64,000 bases of DNA from Phycisphaerae bacterium (GCA_023150615.1 JAKLKO010000001.1:419356-483355); one strand, 5' to 3'. Shown: positions 33,325-41,211, counted from the stretch's first letter. Program-made: numbers and translations. The notes: generated by a model from the letters alone, not told the origin.

Positions 33325-33429
33325 CGCGAACCCCGGCTGAGACGCCTGCCATGGCCGCCGGGGGCTCGGTCGATGGACTGATGCGCGGGGGCTTGACACC
33401 GCGGCCGCGAGATATTCTACTACTGGAAT

Positions 33430-33981
33430 ATGAAGGCGCTGACGGACGCGGAACTCCTGCTGCTGGGGCTCGTCGCCGAGATGCCGCGCCACGGCTACGA
33501 ACTCGAGCAGGTCATCCGGCAGCGCGGCATGCGCGAATGGACGCAGATCGGCTTTTCCTCGATCTACTTTGTGCTCGGCAAGCTGCAGTCGCTCAAGCTC
33601 GTCGCGGCAAGGAAGCCGGCGCGGACGCGCGCCGGCACGAAGGCCCGGAAGGTCTACGCCGTTACGCCGGCCGGCCGCCGCGAGTTGGCGACGCAGACGA
33701 TCGCCGCGCTGCGCGATGTTCGACCCGCCTTCTCGTCGGTCTTGCTGGGGATGATCAACTGGCCGGTGCTCAAACGCGGGCAGGCGCTGCGGGCCTTGCA
33801 GGCGCGACGCGGCGCGCTCGATGCCGAGCTGGCGCGGCTCGGCGCCATTCAGGTCGAACAGCAGCCGCTGCCGGACCATGTGGAGGCGTTGTTCGAGTAC
33901 TCGCTCGGCCAGTTGCGCGCGGAGGCGGAGTGGGTCTCGCGGACGCTGGCCTACATGACCAGCAAACCATGGCTTGATTGA
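33430..33981 (+). CDS. PadR-family transcriptional regulator
   Basis: 183 residues with the PadR winged helix (LTDAELLLLGLVAEMPRHGY, ELEQVIRQRGMREWTQIGFS, then SSIYFVLGKLQSLKLVAARK) and AVTPAGRREL, followed by a C-terminal dimerisation helix region. PadR proteins repress neighbouring genes and respond to small aromatic or hydrophobic ligands. The next gene (GyrI-like ligand-binding domain) overlaps its end region by spacing of only 10 bases, so the pair probably forms one ligand-responsive unit. Confidence 0.9.
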   Translation: MKALTDAELLLLGLVAEMPRHGYELEQVIRQRGMREWTQIGFSSIYFVLGKLQSLKLVAARKPARTRAGTKARKVYAVTPAGRRELATQTIAALRDVRPAFSSVLLGMINWPVLKRGQALRALQARRGALDAELARLGAIQVEQQPLPDHVEALFEYSLGQLRAEAEWVSRTLAYMTSKPWLD

Positions 33982-33991
33982 GGGAACGAAG

Positions 33992-34609
33992 ATGAACGAT
34001 GCGGAAATGAAAGCCCGGCTGAAGGAGCTGTACCTGCCGCCGAAGGACGACTTCGTCCTCGTCGACGTGCCGGAGATGCGCTACGTCATGATCGATGGGC
34101 ACGGCGCCGCGGATCGCGCGGCACTCGACCACGCCGTCAAGTGGCTGTTCGCCGCGATCTACCCGATCAAGCGCATGGCGCGCGAACGCATGGGGAAGGA
34201 CTTCGTCGAGCCGCCGCTCGAGGGCCTGTGGTGGGCGGACAACATGCAGGACTTCGTCTGCGGAAACCGCGAACGGTTGAACTGGCGAATGATGATCGTC
34301 TACGAGCCGGACTGGCTCACGGCGGAGATGCTCCGGGACGGCGTCGCCGCGGCGACGGCGCGCCTCGGCGAGCCGCCCGCGAGCCTGCGGATCGAGCGCC
34401 TTCACGAAGGCCTCAGCGCGCAGATCATGCACGTCGGTCCGCCCGCGGAGGAAGCCGCGACCATCGCCCGGCTGCATCGCGAGTTCCTGCCGGCGCACCA
34501 ACTGATCCCGAACGGGCGCCACCACGAGATCTACCTGACCGATCCGAACCGCACGGCGCCGGAAAAGATGAAGACGGTGCTGCGCCAGCCGGTGCGGTCG
34601 GCGAAGTAA
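33992..34609 (+). CDS. GyrI-like small-molecule-binding protein
   Basis: 205 residues beginning MNDAEMKARLKELYLPPKDDF, with DVPEMRYVMIDGHGAADRAA and the later GLWWADNMQDF and HQLIPNGRHHEIYLTDPNRT. This matches stand-alone GyrI-like (SHS2/BTAD-type) proteins often encoded with PadR or MerR regulators and thought to bind or hydrolyse cyclopropanoid-type or other hydrophobic compounds. The start at 33992 is preferred because GAGGGAACGAAG precedes it. Its last 102 bases are duplicated at 36123-36224. Confidence 0.8.
   Translation: MNDAEMKARLKELYLPPKDDFVLVDVPEMRYVMIDGHGAADRAALDHAVKWLFAAIYPIKRMARERMGKDFVEPPLEGLWWADNMQDFVCGNRERLNWRMMIVYEPDWLTAEMLRDGVAAATARLGEPPASLRIERLHEGLSAQIMHVGPPAEEAATIARLHREFLPAHQLIPNGRHHEIYLTDPNRTAPEKMKTVLRQPVRSAK
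34495..34596 (+). repeat. 102-bp direct repeat, copy 1 (partner at 36123-36224)
   Basis: Identical to 36123-36224 except for three single-base differences. Weaker similarity extends about 25 bases further upstream in both copies (CGCGAGTTCCTGCCGG versus CTGGAGTTCCGGCCGG). The two copies bracket the PEP-CTERM gene on the opposite strand. Confidence 0.9.
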
Positions 34610-34621
34610 GCGCAGCGAGGC

Positions 34622-35719
34622 TCAACGTGACGTGCGGCGGCGCATCACGGCCAGCGCACCGAGGCCGAGCATCGCCAGCGCGCCCGGCTCGGGAACCGGC
34701 TGCGTCCAGAGCAACGCCTCGTTCCGTCCCAACGAGCTGTTGTAGCCCGCGCCCGCGACGTACGTGAAAGACCCATCGTCCCAGATGCCCCAAGCCCTGG
34801 AATTGAAAAACCCCGCCGGCAACACCGCGTGCAGGTTCACCCACGAACCGGCCGTGCCGCTCCAATAGCTGGCCTGGTCGACGCCGGCGACCTTGGCATA
34901 GCCCACCTGCTGGTCCGAATGCACGCCGAAGGCGATGGACTCCGTCGCTCCTGCGGGGTGCAGGTCCGCCCATGACGCGGCCGTACCGATCCAGAGGCTG
35001 GCATGATCGCTGCCGCCGATGGTCGCATAGCCTGCCTGCTGGCCGGCGTGCACGGCATACGCGTGCGACTGCGTTGCTCCGACCGGGTTCAGGTCAACCC
35101 AGGATGCGCTCGTACCCGTCCACAGGCTGGCGCGCAAGACGCCTGCCACGTCGGCCATGCCGACCTGCTGTCCAGCGTGCACGCCGAACGCCTCCGACCC
35201 GACCGCTCCGACCGGGCTGAGATCGACCCACGAGGCGGCCGAGCCGCTCCACAGGCTCGCGCGCCACAGGCTGCTGATGCTCGTCATGCCGACCTGTTGG
35301 ATACCGTCCACGCCGCGGGCCTCCGACGCGTCCGCCCCGAGAGGATGCAGATCGACCCACGAGGCCGCGTTCCCGCTCCACAAGCTTGCGTGTGAGACGC
35401 CGCCCAGGGACGCCGTGCCAACCTGCTGACCCGCGTTTGCCCCCCAAGCGACGGAGGAATCCGCGCCGGCCGGGTTCAGGTCAATCCACGACGCGGGCGT
35501 TCCGCTCCAAAGACTGGCATTCCAGTTGCTCCCGTTGAACGACCAGCCGACCTGCTGGCCGCCGCCGATGCCGAAGGCCTGCGAGTGGCCGAGCCCGGCC
35601 GGGTGAAGGCTCGTTACGGTCCAGGCCGCGCTGACGGCGGAGGCACCGACGTGAAGGGAACACATTGCCGCGAGGGCTTGAACCAGAAACGAAGCGCGCA
35701 AGGACTTGACAGGTGACAT
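34622..35719 (-). CDS. Secreted repeat protein with PEP-CTERM sorting signal
   Basis: 365 residues: signal peptide (ending VSAAW), about seven repeats of some 45 residues (ASLWSGTAASWVDLHPAGA, then S-AFGVH-GQQVGYA), and a C-terminal PVPEPGALAMLGLGALAVMRRR, a clear PEP-CTERM tail cleaved by an exosortase. The repeats look like a beta-propeller of the HAF type. The start at 35719 places the signal peptide at the N-terminus. It is transcribed convergently to the GyrI-like gene and flanked by the 102-bp direct repeat. Confidence 0.82.
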   Translation of the reverse strand: MSPVKSLRASFLVQALAAMCSLHVGASAVSAAWTVTSLHPAGLGHSQAFGIGGGQQVGWSFNGSNWNASLWSGTPASWIDLNPAGADSSVAWGANAGQQVGTASLGGVSHASLWSGNAASWVDLHPLGADASEARGVDGIQQVGMTSISSLWRASLWSGSAASWVDLSPVGAVGSEAFGVHAGQQVGMADVAGVLRASLWTGTSASWVDLNPVGATQSHAYAVHAGQQAGYATIGGSDHASLWIGTAASWADLHPAGATESIAFGVHSDQQVGYAKVAGVDQASYWSGTAGSWVNLHAVLPAGFFNSRAWGIWDDGSFTYVAGAGYNSSLGRNEALLWTQPVPEPGALAMLGLGALAVMRRRTSR

Positions 35720-35973
35720 CGTGCTTCTCTCCACTGTCGTCGGGCCGCGGGTCGCGGTGGCCAGCACGCCGCGTCTTCGGTCCACCGAATCCCTGATCTA
35801 AGCGCATCATGCCTAAATTCGGGCAGCAATGTCAAGTTTTTCCCACTAGAGTCGCCTGGACGGCGCTTGATTCTCCCTCGGCCGGAATTCGCGATAGCGG
35901 TTCCGGCAAGATGGTTTCTGCCCTGTGAAGCAGCTTCCGCGCGATAGACCATTTCCTGGATCGGCTTTGCACC

Positions 35974-36234
35974 TTGCCCGGTCAATCGATGATTGTGGAA
36001 CATCGGAACTCGGACCTCCGAGCGTTTAACGGATTACTCGCACGGATTCTCGCACTCCACATTCGCACGGATGACGCCGTCGCAATGGCGAAGGCACAAC
36101 CGCATCTGGAGTTCCGGCCGGTGCACCAACTGATCCCGAACGGGCGCCACCACGAGATCTACCTGACCGATCCGAACCGTACGGCCCCGGAGAAGATGAA
36201 GACGGTGCTGCGCCAGCCGGTGCGACAATCCTGA
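35974..36234 (+). pseudogene. Partial duplicate of the GyrI-like gene 3' end
   Basis: The C-terminal 43 residues (LEFRPVHQLIPNGRHHEIYL, then TDPNRTAPEKMKTVLRQPVR) repeat the end of the GyrI-like protein at 33992-34609, with only three base differences in 102 (36123-36224 versus 34495-34596). The upstream part of the frame is unrelated. This is a segmental copy, not a functional gene. Confidence 0.8.
36123..36224 (+). repeat. 102-bp direct repeat, copy 2 (partner at 34495-34596)
   Basis: Second copy of the GyrI-like gene 3' end, with differences at C/T, G/C and A/G. Together the copies delimit a segment of about 1.6 kb containing the PEP-CTERM gene, as expected after duplication or homologous-recombination insertion. 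Confidence 0.9.
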
Positions 36235-36529
36235 TTTCGGGACGGTCGTGCGGCGGACTCGACTCGTGGCCGGTGAAGCTGTATGGCGCGAGCGTTGCCC
36301 CGTCGGCTTCCCGCGAGGTTGGAGCCCTCCTCGCCCAAAGGCGACTAGGATGTTCTCGTGCCGCGACACTGCCCGGGTGTCATCCCCGCAAACTTCGTAA
36401 ACGCCGCCACGATCGTATTCGTGCTCCGTTCACGTTCCCGATTGCATCCGGTGGCGGTGATCAGAACAGCTCGCCCGAAATGGAGAGAGTGCTCCGCCAG
36501 TTCGCGGCGGGGTCGCGGCGCTTCGGGAG

Positions 36530-37369
36530 TCAAGGATAGGCAAGGTCAACCACGTCGCGATTGACCAGAAAGAACAACGCTCGAATGGCGTCGGAACAGT
36601 TGCTCCTAAGAAACTGCTCGAACGTCGTTGGATCCTGCAGCGCGCGCGTGAGCCTTGGAGAGCGTGTCGCGGACAGGGGCCCGGACACCAACAGAGGAGC
36701 GTCCTCGGGCAATCGCTGACCGTTTTCGCGCAGCCAGCGCTCCAGAACCCGCGTCGCCGCCTCAATCTTCAGGCGCTCGAATTCCGACGGGGACAACGAG
36801 AGCCCTTCCACCTTCAGATTCAGAGCGGTGACGCGGTCTCGCAACGCCTGGAGGCGCGGAGGATCGAATGCGGGATGCGTGTAGCGGAGCGTTGCGAGAT
36901 CGTCGCCGACCTCGTGGGACGCGAGCAATCGACCGATCTCCGCACTCGAGAACAGGACGCGAACGTCTTTCTTGCCCGCAAGATAGACAACCATGTTGCC
37001 ATCGGCGTATGCCCGCTCGGGGTCGGGCCGGATAATCGCCAGACCATCCGACATTTGATGTCGTGCCTGAGTTCGCGTACGCCGTAGCGCCTCACAGCGC
37101 TCCCGCACCTGGGAACGGACCGCATGGCTCAACTTCGCGGCCCGGCTGGACGCCAAGAAGTTGTCCGCGTCGCTCAGCAGGAAGTCCTCTCGGACGTCTC
37201 GCAATTCCAGTACGAATCTCGTCTCCCCCTCGGCCAACGTTGGGGCCGCTGTCACGAGGATCGCTTCGACTAGATTGCGGTGCCCTCCAGAAGAACATCC
37301 TGACAAGCCGAGTCCGGCAGCGGCCACGAGCAAATGCGCCGTCGTTCGAGGGTTGCGTGCGACTTTCAT
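36530..37369 (-). CDS. Hypothetical lipoprotein
   Basis: 279 residues with a lipoprotein signal (LLVAAAGLGLSGCSSGG). The mature part is mainly helical and charged (for example ADNFLASSRAAKLSHAVRSQ and SPSEFERLKIEAATRVLERW) with no recognised domain. It stands alone, 140 bases from the next minus-strand gene upstream and convergent with accessory DNA. Real-gene status rests on the signal peptide, length and codon pattern. Confidence 0.6.
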   Translation of the reverse strand: MKVARNPRTTAHLLVAAAGLGLSGCSSGGHRNLVEAILVTAAPTLAEGETRFVLELRDVREDFLLSDADNFLASSRAAKLSHAVRSQVRERCEALRRTRTQARHQMSDGLAIIRPDPERAYADGNMVVYLAGKKDVRVLFSSAEIGRLLASHEVGDDLATLRYTHPAFDPPRLQALRDRVTALNLKVEGLSLSPSEFERLKIEAATRVLERWLRENGQRLPEDAPLLVSGPLSATRSPRLTRALQDPTTFEQFLRSNCSDAIRALFFLVNRDVVDLAYP

Positions 37370-37509
37370 CGAGATTTCCTCCGGCGGAGTGGCACCGTTA
37401 ATACTCAGACCGACGCTCCTGCGTGTGCCACGGCCGCGTCGGCGGGGCTTTTGATCGCCGAACGCGCGGGCGCGATGGTTCGCCGGCCGAGGCTGCGAAA
37501 GCGGCCCGG

Positions 37510-38079
37510 TCAGGCGGCCGCATCCGGCCAGAGCCAGCCGAAGGTGCCCGCGGTCACGAGGGCGTAGAGCGTGCCATCGACGAAGAACCTGGCCGTCGTT
37601 CCCCAGCGCAGGCCCTTCCAGATCGACTCGCTAACGTGATCGAGGGCGTAGACCATGAAGACCGCGGTGCCGACGATGCGAAAGACCGACAGGTACGGCG
37701 CCCCGGCGCCGAGCGCGTGCCAGCCAAGATAGGCCGCCAACGTGCCGACGACGAGGGTGTAGAGGAACCACCCGACCAGGCTCTTGCCCAGTTTGCCCTC
37801 GCCGGGCGGCAGGATGGTCATCCAGCCGACGGGGCCGCGCTTCCGCTTTTCGATCATCTCGGGCGAGCTCATCTCCTTCATCGATTCGCAACAGGGAAAG
37901 ACGTAGGTGCCCGGCTCGATTCCCCGGGCTCGGAGCGACTCCAGCACGGCGTCTTCATTCGGCAGCTTTCCGAAGTCGTGCTTGTGCATCGGCGTCGCCA
38001 TGTGGATCACCGAACTGACGATGAAGACAAAAACGGCCGAGAGCAGGATGGGAAGCCACAACTCCGTCAGAAAGGTCAT
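37510..38079 (-). CDS. Four-helix membrane protein, conserved hypothetical
   Basis: 189 residues with membrane helices at about 5-27, 100-120, 128-148 and 165-185, and a soluble loop between the first two (HMATPMHKHDFGKLPNEDAV, GTYVFPCCESMKEMSSPEM). Proteins of this plan, with the GTYVFPCC-type loop, are seen in many Gram-negative genomes as uncharacterised membrane proteins. A paired Cys and His-rich loop hints at metal or redox chemistry, not proven. It is a single-gene transcript on this evidence. Confidence 0.65.
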   Translation of the reverse strand: MTFLTELWLPILLSAVFVFIVSSVIHMATPMHKHDFGKLPNEDAVLESLRARGIEPGTYVFPCCESMKEMSSPEMIEKRKRGPVGWMTILPPGEGKLGKSLVGWFLYTLVVGTLAAYLGWHALGAGAPYLSVFRIVGTAVFMVYALDHVSESIWKGLRWGTTARFFVDGTLYALVTAGTFGWLWPDAAA

Positions 38080-38111
38080 GACCGATTCTCCTTGTCGGGA
38101 CAGGCTCGCAC

Positions 38112-38741
38112 GTGCGAGCCGCCGGCGTCGCTCGCGCGATTAGCAGTATGCCGCTCCATTACGTCGCGTGCAATCGAATTCGGGCAGGCCCGTCCGCCGA
38201 TGCGCTGCCGATGGATTTAGCGCGGCGGCGAAACGGAACCGAAGGAGTGTCCATCCATCAGGGCCGCGTCGGCCTCCGCGGCGGCGTTGGCGACGCGTGC
38301 GACCTGTGCAACGGCGACGACGACGCCGGCGACACGGCTGGCGACGGGGTCTGCGACGACCTTGATCCCTGCCCGGCGGATGCCGCAGACGACAGCGATG
38401 GGGACGGCGTGTGCGACAACGCCGACAACTGCCCGAACGATCCGGAAAAGACTGAGCGCGGCGTTTGCGGGTGCGGAGTAGCCGAGACCGATTCGGATGG
38501 CGACCGCACACCCGACTGCCTCGACGGCTGCCCCAATGATGCGGCGAAGACTGTCCCCGGCGCCTGCGGCTGCGGCAACGCCGAAAGCGACACCTGCGAT
38601 TGCACCCCTCCACCCGACGCCGCCTGTGGGGCCTGCGCGCCGGGGGTGTTCCCCGTCGTCGGATTTGTCATTCCCATCTGCGTCGTCGGCAGTCGGATTC
38701 GGCGATTTCGTGCCCGCTCAAGACCCGGAAGACCTTGTTAA
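38112..38741 (+). CDS. C-terminal piece of a secreted TSP3-repeat protein with CGxC-type anchor
   Basis: The credible part starts near residue 60 (GDACDLCNGDDDAGDTAGDG) and has thrombospondin type 3 calcium-binding repeats (DDSDGDGVCDNADNCPNDPE, TDSDGDRTPDCLDGCPNDAA), then CDCTPPPDAACGACAPGVF, a hydrophobic segment and RIRRFRARSR. No signal peptide is present and the first 60 codons look random, so the 5' part of a larger surface-protein gene seems lost. The tail is like that of the 1130-residue protein at 29079-32471. Confidence 0.55.
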   Translation: MRAAGVARAISSMPLHYVACNRIRAGPSADALPMDLARRRNGTEGVSIHQGRVGLRGGVGDACDLCNGDDDAGDTAGDGVCDDLDPCPADAADDSDGDGVCDNADNCPNDPEKTERGVCGCGVAETDSDGDRTPDCLDGCPNDAAKTVPGACGCGNAESDTCDCTPPPDAACGACAPGVFPVVGFVIPICVVGSRIRRFRARSRPGRPC

Positions 38742-38751
38742 GGAGTTATTC

Positions 38752-39260
38752 ATGTTCGAACAAGAACTGCGAAACCACGGACTGCTCATTCCTGTCGTCT
38801 CGTCTGTTTATTGACCATCGCGGCCTGGGGATCCGGTCGGGCCAGCGCCGAGATTATCACCGAGATCATCGACGCGACCGGCGGGGAGGGTCATGTCATT
38901 GATCGCCCTTACGGCATCACCGTAGACGCCGCTAGCAATGTTTACGTGACGGGCGAGTCCAGCCATAACGCCTTCAAGATCACGCCTGCCGGGGCAATCA
39001 CCCAGATCATCGACGCGACCGGCGACGGCATGGTCGGACTGGGCGACCTGCCCGGCGAGGCGCTTCATCGACCGCCCTCCGTACAGGCCGCAGCCAAGGC
39101 CGCTATTTCGCCGTCCGTGACGCCTTGCGGCCCCCAAACGAACGGGAAGGCTAACGGGACGCCGCCCACCACGGCGTCGTTTCTGGCCCAACCTTCCACG
39201 ATTCCCGGTCGCGGGTTACTATCAACGCCTGTCGCCCCGATGGCCGCAAAGCGGCCATAG
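38752..39260 (+). pseudogene. Broken NHL/beta-propeller secreted protein
   Basis: AAGGAG six bases before ATG 38752 starts MFEQELRNHGLLIPVVSSVY, which then hits TGA. A one-base shift continues it as LLTIAAWGSGRASAEIITEI, completing a signal peptide. NHL-repeat sequence follows (PYGITVDAASNVYVTGESSH, NAFKITPAGAITQIIDATGD). The propeller ends after little more than one blade near 39030, and unrelated sequence follows to 39240. A frameshift plus a large deletion make this a pseudogene. Confidence 0.6.
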
Positions 39261-39399
39261 AGCAGGAGAGGGGAGAAAGGAGAGAGTAGAGCAGGGACGA
39301 GGACGCCCGTCGGCGCGTGAGCGCGATTGGCCCAAGAAGCCTTCTCCTGCGGTCTCCTTTCTACTTTCTCCTTTCTGCCGCCGGCGGTATCCTGCGAGC
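39230..39399. repeat. Hairpin/purine-pyrimidine repeat element, copy B (H family)
   Basis: Starts TGTCGCCCCGA (39230-39240), then a perfect hairpin ATGGCCGC-AAA-GCGGCCAT (39240-39258), AGAGCAGGAGAGGGGAG, the purine arm AAAGGAGAGAGTAGAGCAGG, about 55 variable bases, and the pyrimidine arm GCGGTCTCCTTTCTACTTTC plus TCCTTTCTGCCGCCGGCGG. It ends right at the GTG start of the four-helix bundle gene. Bases upstream (GTTACTATCAACGCC) resemble the R-family core leader GTTTCTATACCAGGC. Confidence 0.75.
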
Positions 39400-39762
39400 G
39401 TGTCGTTCGCGTTCGAGAAGCTCGTCGTCTATCAGAAAGCCGTCACATTTGCTGACGCCTGCTGCTCGCTGACGAAGGATTTCCCGCGCGGCTACTTCTT
39501 TTTGGCGGATCAGCTCAACCGCGCGGGTTTGTCCATCGCCGCCAACATCGCCGAAGGCAACGGCCGTTTCACCAAACCGGACCGCAAGAACTTCTTTGGC
39601 ATCGCCCGCGGCAGCGTACAGGAATGCGTGCCGCTGCTTGAGGTGGCCGCCCGGCAGGGCTTGATTGAGGGCGAGCGGCATGACAAACTCAAGGCCGATC
39701 TCGAAGAAATCGCCCGGATGATCAGCGGCCTGATCAACGGCCTAGACAAGCGAGAGGTTTAA
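39400..39762 (+). CDS. Four-helix bundle protein (23S rRNA intervening-sequence type)
   Basis: 120 residues from a GTG start: FEKLVVYQKAVTFADACCSL, then LADQLNRAGLSIAANIAEGN, ARGSVQECVPLLEVAARQGL and a final helix. LSIAANIAEGNGR and the SxxE helix are diagnostic for the IVS-protein/Avd-like family (TIGR02436). The function of this family is unresolved. It is known from insertions in 23S rRNA genes and as an accessory of diversity-generating retroelements, but neither an rRNA nor a reverse transcriptase is nearby. It immediately follows repeat copy B, and a remnant follows copy A at 20617, linking gene and repeat. Confidence 0.88.
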   Translation: MSFAFEKLVVYQKAVTFADACCSLTKDFPRGYFFLADQLNRAGLSIAANIAEGNGRFTKPDRKNFFGIARGSVQECVPLLEVAARQGLIEGERHDKLKADLEEIARMISGLINGLDKREV

Positions 39763-39782
39763 ACTACCACAAGAATGCCGAC

Positions 39783-40340
39783 ATGAGCAACGAGTTCGTA
39801 TCGCTCAAACAGCTTGCCGCGGAAATCGGCATGGATCGGTCACATGCCCGACGGTACGTCCTCAAGCTTGGAATCACCCCGCACAAACGGCGCACCCCCG
39901 ATTCCGGGAACCAATTGACCCTCGCGCTAAGCCAGGAAGAAGCCGAACGGGTTCGCTCTCGACGCAGTGAGCAGGGTTTTCTAGCCAATTCGATGCCCGT
40001 AGAGACCGGCGTTGGCGTCTTCTACGTCATTCAGCTTGTTCCGGAACTCGATCCGAAGCGCATCAAACTTGGCTTTGCCGACGACGTAGCGTCTCGCCTG
40101 ACTCAACATCGGACGTCCGCACCGACGGCCGAGCTGGTGAAATCCTGGCCATGTAAGAGGACCTGGGAAGCCACCGTGATGGACACGCTCACGGCCATAG
40201 GATGTCGGCTGATTCTCAACGAGGTCTTCGAATGCGATAATCTCGCCCAACTTATCGCCACGGGCGACGCTCTTTTCGCCGTGTTGCCTGCACCCGCAAG
40301 TCGGCCTGAGTTGGCGGATGTGTCGCCCCACAACACGTGA
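39783..40340 (+). CDS. HTH protein with GIY-YIG-like (T5orf172/Mug113) domain
   Basis: 185 residues. N-terminus (about 1-65) is a winged-helix or HTH DNA-binding region (VSLKQLAAEIGMDRSHARRY). The C-terminal part has VFYVIQLVPELDPKRIKLGF, then ADDVASRLTQHRTSAPTAEL and WEATVMDTL, which follows the GIY-YIG pattern of the T5orf172 group (strand, Arg/Lys region, later Glu). These domains are found in phage and mobile-element proteins and may cut or bind DNA. It is 20 bases after the four-helix bundle gene and is followed by repeat R3 after 42 bases. Confidence 0.7.
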   Translation: MSNEFVSLKQLAAEIGMDRSHARRYVLKLGITPHKRRTPDSGNQLTLALSQEEAERVRSRRSEQGFLANSMPVETGVGVFYVIQLVPELDPKRIKLGFADDVASRLTQHRTSAPTAELVKSWPCKRTWEATVMDTLTAIGCRLILNEVFECDNLAQLIATGDALFAVLPAPASRPELADVSPHNT

Positions 40341-40381
40341 CCAAGTGATAGTGAAGTGTCGCACTTTCGATGAATCGTCGT

Positions 40382-40560
40382 ACGACCGTTTCTATACCAG
40401 GCGAGTCGCCCCGAGTTTCGTCGAGAATGAACCCCTCGGCCCACGCCGGAGCGCTTTTTCTTTGCGCGAGCAGGACTTACGCACGGCCGCGCGTCTCAAT
40501 ACAATATGCGAGAATCGTCGATTTTCCGGTGGGAGGCGACCGGATTTGAAACGGCGACAC
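40382..40560 (+). repeat. R-family repeat, copy R3 (most complete)
   Basis: Runs from CGACCGTTTCTATACCAG through GCGAGTCGCCCCGA (AGTCGCCCCGA at 40404-40414), GTTTCGTCGAGAATGAACC, a hairpin CTCGGC-CCAC-GCCG(G)AG followed by CGCTTTTTC (40435-40459, terminator-like), GCGCGAGCAGGACTTACGCA, CGCGTCTCAATACAATATG and GAGAATCG-T-CGATTTTCC. TTACGC-17 bases-TACAAT could be a promoter for the next gene. The core GGCGA-G-TCGCC is a perfect inverted repeat. Confidence 0.75.
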
Positions 40561-40634
40561 AGGCGCTCGGGATAACACGACGCGAGTGAAGCTGAAGACG
40601 TGCCCCCGGGCTCCCGGCCAACCGAAGTGGACAA

Positions 40635-41177
40635 GTGCCCAGGTCAGTAGGAAAGGTCTGGCTGCAACCGTTTAATCCGGGGCGCGACATTGCCCAGGTG
40701 TCAGTATGGCTGCGCAGGCCGCACGTTGTCCGGTGGTGGGGAGATCCCCAGAAGCAGCTTCCTGTGGTGTTGGAGCGGCCTACCGGGGGAGGAGATGCGC
40801 TGATCATCGCCGACGGGGTCCCGATAGGTTACATCCGGTGGCAACGAACGCCCCGGGCCGAGCTGGAAGCGGCTGGCTTGCACGAGATCCCCGAAGGAAG
40901 CGTCGATATCGATCTAGCGATCGGCGAAGCCGATTACATCGGCTGCGGTGTTGGGTCACGGGCGCTTCATCTGGTTGTTCAGCGACTCGAATCCGAGAGA
41001 TCCACCCCACTGGTCATGATGGGAACATCGGTCGAGAACGCGATCGCGATCAGTGCATGCGAGAAGGCCGGCTTCCGTCGGTTGCGGACCTTCGACGACC
41101 CGGAATACAAACGGTGTTGGCTCTTGGTCTACGAAACGCCGCGGCCGAGTACGCGTGCGGAAGCGGCCTCCGTTTGA
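40635..41177 (+). CDS. GNAT acetyltransferase resembling aminoglycoside 6'-N-acetyltransferases
   Basis: 180 residues. RRPHVVRWWGDPQ, IADGVPIGYIRWQR, VDIDLAIGEADYIGCGVGSR (acetyl-CoA pyrophosphate loop) and NAIAISACEKAGFRR follow the AAC(6')-Ib-like/GNAT pattern, where WW, D-x-x-IG and YEKAGF are typical. The family acetylates aminoglycosides or other amines, and whether this copy gives resistance cannot be read from sequence. It sits alone between repeats R3 and R4, like a cassette gene. Confidence 0.82.
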   Translation: MPRSVGKVWLQPFNPGRDIAQVSVWLRRPHVVRWWGDPQKQLPVVLERPTGGGDALIIADGVPIGYIRWQRTPRAELEAAGLHEIPEGSVDIDLAIGEADYIGCGVGSRALHLVVQRLESERSTPLVMMGTSVENAIAISACEKAGFRRLRTFDDPEYKRCWLLVYETPRPSTRAEAASV

Positions 41178-41211
41178 GACTCGCCGGCGGCGTCCGCCAG
41201 GTATCGGCCGA

